Under the pieces are notes generated by a model, which was not told where the DNA came from, did no database searches, and worked only from the letters and a program-made list of their open reading frames with translations. This document shows, one piece after another, positions 17,205 through 25,933 of a stretch of DNA of 52,782 nt. The stretch covers positions 1 through 52,782 of the forward strand of contig VXUF01000055.1 of NCBI GenBank assembly GCA_009837085.1. The letters are read 5' to 3'. Position numbers and translations under genes: made by a program. Origin of the DNA: Holophagales bacterium. GTDB taxonomy: Bacteria; Acidobacteriota; Thermoanaerobaculia; Multivoradales; Multivoraceae. Every line of letters starts with the position of its first letter. Position 1 is the first letter of the stretch.

Positions 17205-18835
17205 CTTGGGGTGACAAACAAAGCGGATGCCGGCCTTGCGGCCGGCGGGGTTTCCTGGCCGCCTTCGGCGGCAGCCGGCGGGGACGCCGGCGCACCCAGT
17301 GTGTGGCGGCGCTCGTCGTCGTGGCCTGCGTTGGCTCGCCGCCCGCCGAAGAGCACGATCATTCCCACGAAAGCTGGTCGGTCACGGCTCTCGGGGAGCG
17401 GTTCGAGGTCTTCCCCGAGATCGACGCGCTGGCGGCAGGTCACACGGCGATGGCCCACACGCACGTCACGCGCCTGGCCGATTTCGCACCGCTGTTACGG
17501 GGAACGGTCGAGATCGTCCTTGTCGACGGGTCCGGCGAGCAGATCTTCCGCGCGGACCAACCCGCCGCTCCTGGGGTCTTCGACGTCGAGGTGACGCCCC
17601 AACGTGCCGGCGAGGCGGACCTGCTCTTCCGGATCGACGACGGGAACGGAGTCGAGGAGATCCCGGGAGGCGGGCTCCGCGTCGGCACGGCGGACCACGC
17701 GGAAGGCCTCTTGAAGGTACGGTCGCTCCCCGCTGGGTCCGACGGCGGCGAGCCCGTTTCCTTCCTGAAGGAACAGCAGTGGCAGGGCGGCTTCGCGGCC
17801 GCCTGGGTGCGGGAGGGCCGCCTGGCCCGGAGCGTCGCCGGCGTGGCGTCCTTCCGCCCACCGGCGGGCGGCGAGAGCACGATCACCGCGCAGGTGGACG
17901 GGGTCGTCCAGCCTCCCGCGGGGGCCCGCTCCTGGCCGTTCGTCGGCCGCCGCGTCGACCGGAACGATGCCCTGTTCCGGGTGGTTCCGCTGGTCGCCTC
18001 CGAGCGGAGTCTGGCGACCCTGGAAGGCGAACTCGAGGCGCTGGCGACGGAGTTGGAAAGCGCGCGGTCGCGCAGCTCGCGGCTCCGGGAGCTCCTGGTC
18101 CTCGAAGCGGTCAGCGAGCGGGAGGTCGAGGAAGCAGGCGTCCGCGCCCGCATGCTCGAGGCGCGGCACCGGGCCTCGGAACGGGACCTCGAATCGGCAC
18201 GTGCCTCGCGCGAAGGTGGAGCGGACAGCGCCGGCATCTCGCCACGGGCCCCGTTCTCCGGCCGGATCGCCGCCGTCACCACGACACCCGGGGCGACGGT
18301 CGCCGCCGGGGACGCCCTCGCCCGGCTGGTGCGGACCGACGGGGTGTGGATCGAGGTCGCCCTGCCCCCGCAGGATGCACGGCGGCTCATGGACGCGGGC
18401 CTGCGCGGTCTGGTGCTCGACGACCCGGAGAGCGGGCCGGTACGGGTCGAAGGCGGCCTCTCCCTCGTCTCGATCTCGCCGGAGATCTCGCCACGCACCG
18501 GCACCGTCACCGTTCTGCTCGAGGCCCCGGGCATCGCAGGCACCGGCTTCGCCCTTGGATCAACGGTGGCGGCGCAGGTCCTGATGGCCGGCGACGAGAG
18601 CGGCATCGTCGTGCCCGCCTCGGCCCTGGTCGACGACGGCGGCGTGCCAGTCGTCTTCTTGCAACTGTCCGGCGAGGACTTCCAGCGGCAGACGGTGACC
18701 GTGCTCGGCCGGCAGGGGGACCGCGTGCTGGTGGGCGGCCTGACCCCCGGCCAGCGCCTGGTGACCCGCGGCGGGGACGCCATCCGTCGTTCGTCCCTCA
18801 TGGCGAGCGGCGAAGCCCACGGCCACGTCCACTGA
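17201..18835 (+). CDS. efflux RND periplasmic adaptor (HlyD/CzcB-like) with repeat-derived N-terminus
   Basis: The 544-residue membrane-fusion protein links the RND pump to the outer-membrane channel. Start ATG 17201 has GGAAGGAGGG upstream and overlaps the OMF stop. Codons of about residues 10-34 are a copy of the dispersed hairpin repeat read in frame, joined to a hydrophobic VAALVVVACVG, a lipobox with Cys at about residue 44. The mature part begins EEHDHSHE, has an N-terminal beta domain, a barrel/lipoyl domain (SPRAPFSGRIAAVTTTPGATVAAGD), a coiled coil (about 265-340) and ends GEAHGHVH. His-rich termini suggest metal binding. A GTG at 17302 would skip the repeat but leave a signal without a basic n-region. 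Confidence 0.85.
   Translation: MTWGDKQSGCRPCGRRGFLAAFGGSRRGRRRTQCVAALVVVACVGSPPAEEHDHSHESWSVTALGERFEVFPEIDALAAGHTAMAHTHVTRLADFAPLLRGTVEIVLVDGSGEQIFRADQPAAPGVFDVEVTPQRAGEADLLFRIDDGNGVEEIPGGGLRVGTADHAEGLLKVRSLPAGSDGGEPVSFLKEQQWQGGFAAAWVREGRLARSVAGVASFRPPAGGESTITAQVDGVVQPPAGARSWPFVGRRVDRNDALFRVVPLVASERSLATLEGELEALATELESARSRSSRLRELLVLEAVSEREVEEAGVRARMLEARHRASERDLESARASREGGADSAGISPRAPFSGRIAAVTTTPGATVAAGDALARLVRTDGVWIEVALPPQDARRLMDAGLRGLVLDDPESGPVRVEGGLSLVSISPEISPRTGTVTVLLEAPGIAGTGFALGSTVAAQVLMAGDESGIVVPASALVDDGGVPVVFLQLSGEDFQRQTVTVLGRQGDRVLVGGLTPGQRLVTRGGDAIRRSSLMASGEAHGHVH
17228..17303 (-). repeat. dispersed hairpin repeat, copy 5 (inside coding sequence)
   Basis: Reverse orientation: GCCGGCC-TTGC-GGCCGGC hairpin, then GCCGCC-TTC-GGCGGC, then GCCGGCG-ggga-CGCCGGC and CACCCAGTGTG. 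All three modules are present. It lies just after the adaptor ATG with its ribosome site, and is read as Arg/Gly-rich residues (GRRGFLAAFGG, RRGRRRTQC). This is the only copy in the window inside a gene. Confidence 0.87.
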
Positions 18836-18845
18836 AGGCAGCGGA

Positions 18846-21800
18846 GTGGGACCGCTGGAGCGACTTCTTCGATTCTCCCTGCGCCACCGCCTGCTGGTGG
18901 TGGCGGGGGCCGCGGTGCTCACCGTGGTCGGGGCGGCCTGGATCCTGACCCTGCCGGTCGACATCTTCCCGGACCTCTCGGCCCCCACGGTGACCGTGAT
19001 CACGGACGCCCCGGGGATGGCCGCGGAGGAGGTCGAGCTCCTGGTGACCTACGCGGTGGAGTCCGCGATCAACGGGTCGCCGGGCGTGCGGCGGCTGCGT
19101 TCGATCTCCGCCGACGGGATCTCGGTGGCCTGGGTCGAGTTCGACTGGGGCACGGACATCTACCGCGCCCGCCAGGTCGTCAGCGAGCGGCTGCAGCGCG
19201 TCGACCTCCCGGCGCAGGCCGAGAGGCCGGAGCTCGGGCCGATCTCCTCGATCATGGGCGAGATCACGTTCATCGCGATGACCTCCGGTCCGGTGGAGGA
19301 AGGCGGCGTCAGCGCGATGGAACTCCGCCGCGTCGCCGAGACGGTCGTTCGCCGCACCCTTCTGTCGATCCCCGGGGTGTCCCAGGTGGTCCCTATCGGC
19401 GGCGAACGGCGGCAGCTTCAGGTCACGGTGCGGCCGACCGCCCTGGCCCAGAACGGCTTGCCCCTCGCCGACGTCGTCGACGCCGTGGCGAAGTCCAGCC
19501 GCAGCCTGGCCGCCGGTTTTCACGTGGAGGCCGGCGAGGAGCACATCGTCCGCGTGCGCAGCCGAGCCCGCACTCCGGCCGAGGTGGCCGCGGCCGTCGT
19601 GCGGGTCGACGGCGGGATCCCGCTGCGGGTCGGCGACGTAGCAACCGTCGAGTGGGGACCGGCGCCGGTCCGCGGCACCGGCTCCTACCGGAACCGTCCG
19701 GCGGTCATCCTGTCCGTGCAGAAGCAGCCGGGCGCGAACACGCTGGACCTGACCCGCGCCATCGATGGCGCGCTCGGCCGGCTTCAGCCGGTTCTCCCTG
19801 AGGGCGTGGTGCTCGAAAGCGAGAACTTCCGCCAGGCCGACTTCATCGAGGTGGCGATCGGCAACGTCGCCGAGGCGCTGCGTGACGGGGCGATCCTCGT
19901 CATCGTCATCCTGGCGCTCTTCCTCGGGAGTGTCCGCACTACGTTCATTTCGGCCTTCGCGATCCCGCTCTCCCTGGTCACCGGGATCCTTGTGATCGCG
20001 GCCTTCGGTCTGCAGATCGACACGATGACGCTCGGCGGCCTGTCGATCGCCATCGGGCTGCTCGTGGACGACGCGATCATCGCGATCGAGAACATCTTCC
20101 GCCGGGTGGGGGACGAGCAACGCCTGCCGGAGGACGAGCGCCGCCCGGCCGAAGAGGTCGTCGCGGCGGCGACCCGGGAGGTGCTGAGCCCGATCCTCCT
20201 GGCCACGCTGATCGTCGTCCTGGTCTTCGTGCCGATCTTCTTCCTGCCGGGGTTGGAGGGTCGTCTGCTACGGCCGCTCGGCATGGCGTTCATCGCCGCG
20301 CTCGCCGCTTCCCTGGTGGTGGCGCTGACGGTGACGCCGGTGCTCGCCGTGCTGTTCCTGGGCCGGGCGCGGTCGCTCAGGTCGCGCCCGCCGTGGCTGC
20401 TGCGCGCCTTCCAGTGGGCCTACTCGCCGACTCTCGACTGGTGCTTCTCGCATCGCTGGGCGGTGCTGTCTTCGGCGGCCCTCCTGGTGGTCGTCGCGGC
20501 GGCGCTCCTGCCCGGGCTGGGCCGCAGCTTCCTGCCGGCCTTCAACGAGGGCTCGCTCACCGTGTCGGTGGTCAGCCCGCCCGGCATCCCGCTCGCCGAG
20601 AGCGATCGGCTGGGAAGCCGGGTCGAGGAGGTCTTGCTCACCTTCCCCGAGGTCGTCTCGACGAGTCGGCGGACGGGCCGCGCGGAGAAGGACGAACACG
20701 TCCAGGGGGTCAACGCCTCGGAGATGGAGGTCGTGCTGGCGCCGCTCGAAGACGGCCGGTCCAAGGACGAACTGGTCGCGGAGATGCGCCGCGTGGTGGC
20801 CGGGATTCCGGCGGTGACCGTCTCCTTCGGGCAGCCGATCAGTCACCGGATCGACCACATGATCTCGGGTTCCCGGACCAACCTGGCGGTGAAGGTCGAA
20901 GGACCCGATCTGGCGGTACTGCGGACGCTGGCCGCGCGGATCGAACAGGTCCTGGCGACCGTGCCCGGCATCGTCGACCTGTCGAACCAGGAGCAGTCGC
21001 CGGTGCCGCAGATGGTCGTCGACTTCGACCGCACGGCGATGGCCCGGTACGGCCTGAGCCTCGCGGACCTCGGCGAGGCCGTGGAGGCGCTGTTTCAGGG
21101 CGTCGTCGTCGGTGAGATCGTGGAGGAGGGCCTGGCGTCCGACGTCGCCGTCCGGCTGCCGCCGGATCTGCGGGCCGAACCGGACCGGGTCGCGGCTCTG
21201 CCCGTCTCGACGCCGGCCGGGGATCTGATCCGCCTGGGCGCGGTCGCCGAGGTGCGGCACGCTCTCGGCCCGTCCCTCATCCGGCGGGAGAACGCGCAGC
21301 GGGTGGCGATGGTGACCGCCAACGTGGAGGGCGCCGACCTCGTCGGCACGGTGGAGCGCGCCCAGGCGGCGGTCGAGGCCGAGGTCGACCTGCCGGCCGG
21401 CTACCTGGTGACCTTCGGCGGGCAGTTCGAGGAAGCGGGCCGGCGGGTCTACACGATGGGTCTGCTGGTCGTGCTCATCCTGGTCGGGATGTACGGCCTG
21501 CTCTACCTCGAGTTCGGCAGCCACCGCGACACCCTGGCGATGCTCGTCAACGTGCCGCTGGCCCTGGTCGGCGGCGTCGTCGCGGTGGCGCTGGGAGGCG
21601 GCGTCCTGTCGCTGGCGACCGTGGTCGGTTTCGTCACCCTGTTCGGGATCGCGACCCGCAACGGCGTGCTGCTGGTCAGCAACTATCGACGGCTGCTCGG
21701 CGAGGGGCTGCCGCTTCAGGAAGCCGTCCGGCAGGGCTCCGAAGAGCGGATGCCGCCCATTCTGATGACCGCGCTGACGGCCGGGCTGGCCCTCGTGCCG

Positions 21801-21932
21801 CTGGTGCTCGGCGCGGGCGAGCCGGGCAACGAGATCCTGAGTCCGATGGCCCAGGTGATCCTCGGCGGCCTGTTGACGTCGACGTTCCTGAACCTCGTCG
21901 TGCTGCCGGTGCTCTACGCTAGACGGTCATGA
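18846..21932 (+). CDS. efflux RND transporter permease (CusA/CzcA-like)
   Basis: The 1028-residue inner-membrane proton antiporter starts at GTG 18846, 10 nt after the adaptor stop. TM1 is VVAGAAVLTVVGAAWILTLP, followed by the usual VDIFPDLSAPTVTVIT. The two large periplasmic loops and 12 TM plan are intact, with a second-half repeat starting at about residue 535. The TM4 motif is GLLVDDAIIAIENIFRR, with paired Asp; heavy-metal pumps more often have a single Asp with Gly/Ala here, so the metal assignment leans on the His-rich neighbours. It forms a tripartite pump with 16005-17204 and 17201-18835. Confidence 0.9.
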   Translation: MGPLERLLRFSLRHRLLVVAGAAVLTVVGAAWILTLPVDIFPDLSAPTVTVITDAPGMAAEEVELLVTYAVESAINGSPGVRRLRSISADGISVAWVEFDWGTDIYRARQVVSERLQRVDLPAQAERPELGPISSIMGEITFIAMTSGPVEEGGVSAMELRRVAETVVRRTLLSIPGVSQVVPIGGERRQLQVTVRPTALAQNGLPLADVVDAVAKSSRSLAAGFHVEAGEEHIVRVRSRARTPAEVAAAVVRVDGGIPLRVGDVATVEWGPAPVRGTGSYRNRPAVILSVQKQPGANTLDLTRAIDGALGRLQPVLPEGVVLESENFRQADFIEVAIGNVAEALRDGAILVIVILALFLGSVRTTFISAFAIPLSLVTGILVIAAFGLQIDTMTLGGLSIAIGLLVDDAIIAIENIFRRVGDEQRLPEDERRPAEEVVAAATREVLSPILLATLIVVLVFVPIFFLPGLEGRLLRPLGMAFIAALAASLVVALTVTPVLAVLFLGRARSLRSRPPWLLRAFQWAYSPTLDWCFSHRWAVLSSAALLVVVAAALLPGLGRSFLPAFNEGSLTVSVVSPPGIPLAESDRLGSRVEEVLLTFPEVVSTSRRTGRAEKDEHVQGVNASEMEVVLAPLEDGRSKDELVAEMRRVVAGIPAVTVSFGQPISHRIDHMISGSRTNLAVKVEGPDLAVLRTLAARIEQVLATVPGIVDLSNQEQSPVPQMVVDFDRTAMARYGLSLADLGEAVEALFQGVVVGEIVEEGLASDVAVRLPPDLRAEPDRVAALPVSTPAGDLIRLGAVAEVRHALGPSLIRRENAQRVAMVTANVEGADLVGTVERAQAAVEAEVDLPAGYLVTFGGQFEEAGRRVYTMGLLVVLILVGMYGLLYLEFGSHRDTLAMLVNVPLALVGGVVAVALGGGVLSLATVVGFVTLFGIATRNGVLLVSNYRRLLGEGLPLQEAVRQGSEERMPPILMTALTAGLALVPLVLGAGEPGNEILSPMAQVILGGLLTSTFLNLVVLPVLYARRS

Positions 21933-21933
21933 G

Positions 21934-21979
21934 ACTGGGTGCGCCGGCGTCCCCGCCGGCATCCGGCGCGAAGCGCCGG
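21934..21979 (+). repeat. dispersed hairpin repeat, copy 6 (module A plus variant C)
   Basis: ACTGGGTGCGCCGGC with hairpin A, then CCGGCGC-GAA-GCGCCGG (7-bp stem, GAA loop). The second stem has a different sequence from other C modules but pairs perfectly, a compensatory pattern. It begins immediately after the RND stop codon. Confidence 0.85.
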
Positions 21980-22016
21980 TCTCCGGGTGGTGCTTCTCGC
22001 TAGGGTTGCCAGGATC

Positions 22017-23786
22017 ATGAAACAGCTTTCGTGCTTCGCCGCCGTCCTCGTCCTTCCCCTGCTCGCCGCCTGCAACGTCGATATCTCCGTCGACGGCGCC
22101 GCCGACGCGGACCTCATCGCCGCCGCCGGCGACGAGTACCTCGAGTTCGTCGCCGCCCGCGACCCGTACCTCAAGTTCCGGCGCGGCGAGAAGGTCGAGG
22201 ACTTCCCGGACTGGACGCTGGAGGCCGCCGAAGCGGACGCGGCCTTCGCCCGGAACCTGCTCGACCGGCTGGCCGGGGTCGACGAGGAGGCGGTCGACCA
22301 CGAGGACTGGATCTCGCTCCGGCTGCTGCGCTGGAACCTCAGCATGCTGGTCGAGGCGCCGACGCACTACTGGGCGGACTTCAACGTGACGCCCTACGCG
22401 GCCGGCGGCTTCAGCCTGAACATCCTCCACCAGGTGCTCGGCGCCGCTCCGGTCGGAACCGGGGAGGACCGCGCCCACTACCTCCATCTGCTCGACGAGT
22501 ACGCCCAGGGGATCGGGCAACTCGCCGACAAGGTCGCCGGGCAGAAGGAACGCGGCATCTACCTGCCGAAGGCCCAGGTCCCGGCCGTGGTCGGGATGTT
22601 CGAGGGCTACCGGGGTCGTCTCGAAGAGCTGTTCGTGCCTGCCGCCGACCGCGCCGGCGACGGGGCTGGCGACTTCCTGGACCAGGTCCGCGAGGCGGTC
22701 GAGACCGGAATCGACGCGCAGTTCGTCCGCCTGGTCGCCGAGCTCGGCGACGACTACCTGGAGGCGGCGCCGGAACAGGTCGGCCTCGGCACGGTGCCCG
22801 GCGGCCGCGATCTCTACGTCCACCGCGTGCGGATGCATACGACGACCGACCTCACGCCCGAGAAGATCCACGAACTCGGCCTGGAGCAGGTCGCGCAGAT
22901 CGAAGCGGAACTGGCGGCGCTGCGCGAGGAGATCGGCTTCGAGGCCACGTCCGAAGACACCGCGATGCAGGAGTTCCTGGACCAGGTCCGCGCCGACCCG
23001 CGCTTCATCGCGGCGTCGCCCGAGGAGGTCGAGGAGCGCTACATGGGCTACATCGAGAAGATCGAGCCCCACATCGCCGATTACTTCGACGTGCTGCCGG
23101 AGGCGCCCTACGGCGTCCGCCGCCTCGACCCGACGTCCGAGGCGACGATGACCTTCGGCGTCTACCAGCTTCCGACGTCCGTCAACCCGCGCGGCGAGTA
23201 CCGCTACAACGGCTCCGACCTCGAGAATCGCTCGCTGTTTTCGGCCCAGGGGCTGATCTACCACGAGCTGATCCCCGGCCATCACTTCCAGCTCGCGCTG
23301 GCGGCCGAACGCGAGGACCTGCCGCGGTTTCGCCGCGAGACGATCGGCTACGGCGCCTTCACCGAAGGCTGGGCCGAGTACGCCGCGAATCTTGGCAAGG
23401 AGATGGGCGTCTACGAGAACGCCTACGACCTGTACGGCCGCCTGGTCATGGAGATGTTCATCTCCTGCCGCCTGGTGCTCGACACCGGCATGAACCATTT
23501 CGGCTGGGACCTCGAGCGCGCCCGCGAGTACATGAGCGCCCGGGTCGTCTACTCCGACGTCGAGGTCGCCACGGAACTCCTGCGCTACTCCGCCGACATC
23601 CACGGCCAGGCGCTGGCCTACCGCATCGGCAACCTGGAGATCCTCCGCCTGCGCCGGAAGGCCGAGGAGGCACTCGGCGACCGCTTCGACATCAAGGCCT
23701 TCCACGCCGCCGTCATCGGCAGCGGCGCGATGCCGATGGTCGTGCTGGAGGAGCACATCGACTGGTGGATCGCGCAGCAGAGGTGA
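22017..23786 (+). CDS. DUF885-family lipoprotein, probable zinc metallopeptidase-like
   Basis: The 589-residue product starts at ATG 22017, giving MKQLSCFAAVLVLPLLAAC, a clear lipobox. The upstream frame crosses the repeat and is rejected. The family mark is YHELIPGHHFQ (His near residue 415) with FTEGWAEYAANLG about 35 residues later, an HExxH-like arrangement (HELIPGHH) with a downstream Glu typical of DUF885 proteins, thought to be metal-dependent peptidases. The rest is helical. The actual substrate is not established for the family. It is convergent with the ATPase gene, whose 3' end lies 9 bp away. Confidence 0.87.
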   Translation: MKQLSCFAAVLVLPLLAACNVDISVDGAADADLIAAAGDEYLEFVAARDPYLKFRRGEKVEDFPDWTLEAAEADAAFARNLLDRLAGVDEEAVDHEDWISLRLLRWNLSMLVEAPTHYWADFNVTPYAAGGFSLNILHQVLGAAPVGTGEDRAHYLHLLDEYAQGIGQLADKVAGQKERGIYLPKAQVPAVVGMFEGYRGRLEELFVPAADRAGDGAGDFLDQVREAVETGIDAQFVRLVAELGDDYLEAAPEQVGLGTVPGGRDLYVHRVRMHTTTDLTPEKIHELGLEQVAQIEAELAALREEIGFEATSEDTAMQEFLDQVRADPRFIAASPEEVEERYMGYIEKIEPHIADYFDVLPEAPYGVRRLDPTSEATMTFGVYQLPTSVNPRGEYRYNGSDLENRSLFSAQGLIYHELIPGHHFQLALAAEREDLPRFRRETIGYGAFTEGWAEYAANLGKEMGVYENAYDLYGRLVMEMFISCRLVLDTGMNHFGWDLERAREYMSARVVYSDVEVATELLRYSADIHGQALAYRIGNLEILRLRRKAEEALGDRFDIKAFHAAVIGSGAMPMVVLEEHIDWWIAQQR

Positions 23787-23795
23787 AGAGCCACT

Positions 23796-24956
23796 TCACT
23801 CGACCACGTCATCTCCCCAAAGCCGTTCCAGGAAGCGCTCCCACGGCACGATCCAGATCCCGTCAGCCGTTCGTTTGACTGCATCCTCGTTGCAGACCAC
23901 GATGGCGGTCCGCGGACGGTGCTCCTCGACGAACGCCCGCAGGCCCTTGAGGTCCGCTCGCCGCACTCGGCTGCCGCCCTTGACTTCGATCGCCGTGCTT
24001 CCATCGCGGCCCAGGACGAAGTCGCACTCGCGGCCGGACCTCGTGCGCCAGAACCGGATGGGGAAGTCGCGCTCGCGGTAGGAGCGGTAGGCCAGCAGCT
24101 CCATCAGGACGAAGTGCTCCAGGGCGCGCCCGAAATCGGGTCCAGAGGCCCTCTCGATTCGCCGGCCGGCGATGTGGTTCGCCACGCCCACATCGAACAG
24201 GTAGAACTTCGGCGCGGCGACGATCACCGAACGCGAAGGGCGGCGGCTGAAGGGCTCGACCAGCACGCCGAGCAGCGTGTCGACCAGGATCTGGAAGTAC
24301 TCCTTGACGGTCTTGGAACTGACGCCGCAGTCCCTGGCGACGTTGCTGTAGTTCAGCATCTCGCCGTTGCAGAACGCGAGTGCCTCGAAGAACCGCGAAA
24401 ACGCGGGGGCGTTGCGGGTCAGTCCTTCGTCGAAGACTTCCTCCTTGAGGTAGTCGTCCACGTACCCGGCCAGCGCCCGGCGATGGTGCGCCGAGTCGTA
24501 GTGCTCGGGAACGAGCCCGCGGTTCAGGGCCGCCAGCAGGTCGAAGCCGGGGATCTCGCACCAGGTCAACGGGTGAAGCGCGAAGCGCCAGGCGCGACCG
24601 CCGAGCAGGTTCGCGCTCCCGCGCTTCAGCTTGCGGGCGCTGGAGCCGCAGAGCACGAAGCTGAGGCGCTCCGCCTCGATGAGGCGGTGCACTTCGTCGA
24701 GGAGAGCGGGCGCCTTCTGGACCTCGTCGATCAGGATCGGCAGTTCGCGTCTCGCGCCCGCTGCCGCCGCGATGCGTTCACCGAGGGTCCAGGGCGCGCG
24801 GGTGAACTCGAGCATCAGGCGCGTGTCGAGCAGGTCGAAGCAAATCGACTCCGGGAACTGCCGCTGGATCAGCGTGGACTTCCCGGTCTTGCGGGCGCCC
24901 CAGAGGAACGCCGACTGGCCGCGCGGCAGTTGGATCCTGAGTTCGCGGGTGTACAC
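23796..24956 (-). CDS. AAA ATPase with DUF4143 domain
   Basis: The 386-residue cytoplasmic protein starts at GTG 24954-24956 with CGGAG upstream; an earlier GTG at 25013 lies inside a palindrome and is rejected. Walker A is GARKTGKS (residues 20-27), Walker B LPILIDEVQ (72-80), and a sensor-like CGSSARKLKR follows. A winged-helix-like segment (NYSNVARDCGVSSKTVKEYFQIL) precedes the C-terminal DUF4143 domain, whose ECDFVLGRDGSTAIEVKGG resembles the PD-(D/E)xK nuclease fold. These proteins are widespread accessory genes of unsettled function, often patchy between strains. It is flanked by a long inverted repeat that may be its operator. Confidence 0.9.
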   Translation of the reverse strand: MYTRELRIQLPRGQSAFLWGARKTGKSTLIQRQFPESICFDLLDTRLMLEFTRAPWTLGERIAAAAGARRELPILIDEVQKAPALLDEVHRLIEAERLSFVLCGSSARKLKRGSANLLGGRAWRFALHPLTWCEIPGFDLLAALNRGLVPEHYDSAHHRRALAGYVDDYLKEEVFDEGLTRNAPAFSRFFEALAFCNGEMLNYSNVARDCGVSSKTVKEYFQILVDTLLGVLVEPFSRRPSRSVIVAAPKFYLFDVGVANHIAGRRIERASGPDFGRALEHFVLMELLAYRSYRERDFPIRFWRTRSGRECDFVLGRDGSTAIEVKGGSRVRRADLKGLRAFVEEHRPRTAIVVCNEDAVKRTADGIWIVPWERFLERLWGDDVVE

Positions 24957-24972
24957 GGCCGGTCTCCGTTCT

Positions 24973-25017
24973 CGGAGTGTACTCCGAAATAGTTGAACTA
25001 TCTCGGAGTACACTCCG
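24973..25017. promoter_or_regulatory. 45-bp nested palindrome upstream of the AAA/DUF4143 gene
   Basis: Two 22-nt arms (24973-24994 and 24996-25017) are inverted copies with one mismatch and a 1-nt centre. Inside each arm is a smaller palindrome GGAGT-N2-ACTCC. The centre reads ATAGTT-G-AACTAT. The element ends 17 bp before the GTG start of the ATPase and is AT-richer than its surroundings. It looks like a double operator or a cruciform site. No regulator gene is adjacent, so autoregulation by the ATPase's own winged-helix segment is possible. Confidence 0.75.
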
Positions 25018-25111
25018 GGATCGCGTGGCGCCGGCGCAGTTCCTGAGCCTCGGAGTAGCCTTCATGTGCCAATGAAAGCCCTCCTCTTTGCGGTCTGATC
25101 GTGGCGGCCAC

Positions 25112-25933
25112 ATGACGCCGAAGCTCGATCCGCTCAACCAGGACTTTCGCTGGGAGCCCAGAGACGGTCCCTACCGTCGCATCTCCTCCGCGCAGGCCCG
25201 CCAGTGGAGCGAGCAGGGCTTCTTCGTGCTGGAGGACGCGGTCGAGCCCTCCACGCTCGAGCGCCTGGTCGCCGAGATCGACCCTTGGGAGGCCAGGGCC
25301 GAGGCGGCGCTGCGCGAGCTGCCGCAGGGCCGTCGCTTCATCGCCCGCGCCGACGAGATCACGTTCACCGTCCACCTGGTGCTTCGCTCGGCCTTCCTGC
25401 GCGACTTCTGTGCCGGGCCTCTCTTCCGCGATCTCGCCTGGGACCTCGTGGGCCCGGACGTCCGGCTCTACTGGGACCAGGCGGTCTACAAGAAGCCGAG
25501 CGTTCCGGCCCCCTTTCCCTGGCACCAGGACAACGGCTACGGCTTCCTCGACCCGCAGGCCTATCTCACCTGCTGGATCGCGCTGACCGACGCCAACACC
25601 AGCAACGGCTGCCCCCGGGTGCTGCCGGGGCTGCATCGCCACGGTACTCTGGAGCACTGGACCACCGACCTCGGCTACTGCTGCGCGGACGAAGATGCCG
25701 AAGGGCTCGCCGCGCCGGCAAGAGCGGGCAGCATCGTCGTCTTCTCGTCGCTCACTCCGCATGCGACCGGGCCGAATCTCACCTCCGAGGTCCGCAAGGC
25801 CTACATCGTTCAGCTCGCCCCTGACGGGGCACGTCGCATGGAGCCCGACGAGAGTGCCGGCGGCTACCGGCCCGTTCTCCAGAACGACCCGGACCGGCAG
25901 TTCTCCATCCTCAGAACCGGACGCCGACCTTGA
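25112..25933 (+). CDS. phytanoyl-CoA dioxygenase (PhyH) family protein
   Basis: The 273-residue Fe(II)/2-oxoglutarate-dependent oxygenase has the metal motif WHQDNGYGF (His138, Asp140) and distal His217 in TPHATG, followed by the 2-oxoglutarate-binding basic residue region VRKAYIVQ. ATG 25112 is chosen; ribosome site is weak. PhyH enzymes hydroxylate a carbon next to a carboxylate, amine or other group. The substrate is not readable. Its 3' end overlaps the TonB receptor on the other strand by 23 bp. Three PhyH genes occur in the window. Confidence 0.87.
   Translation: MTPKLDPLNQDFRWEPRDGPYRRISSAQARQWSEQGFFVLEDAVEPSTLERLVAEIDPWEARAEAALRELPQGRRFIARADEITFTVHLVLRSAFLRDFCAGPLFRDLAWDLVGPDVRLYWDQAVYKKPSVPAPFPWHQDNGYGFLDPQAYLTCWIALTDANTSNGCPRVLPGLHRHGTLEHWTTDLGYCCADEDAEGLAAPARAGSIVVFSSLTPHATGPNLTSEVRKAYIVQLAPDGARRMEPDESAGGYRPVLQNDPDRQFSILRTGRRP

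Noticed and set aside
17227-17270. Twin-arginine motif RRGFLAAFGG in the adaptor N-terminus
   Set aside because: It is encoded by the repeat and is followed by more Arg and a second hydrophobic segment with a lipobox. It is not a credible Tat signal by itself.
22031-23878. 615-codon plus-strand frame over the DUF885 gene
   Set aside because: It is a frame-shifted shadow. The DUF885 frame has a lipobox and the HELIPGHH motif.
23796-25017. Restriction or toxin system made of the AAA/DUF4143 gene and a partner
   Set aside because: No partner gene lies next to it; the neighbours are a DUF885 lipoprotein and a PhyH gene on the other strand.
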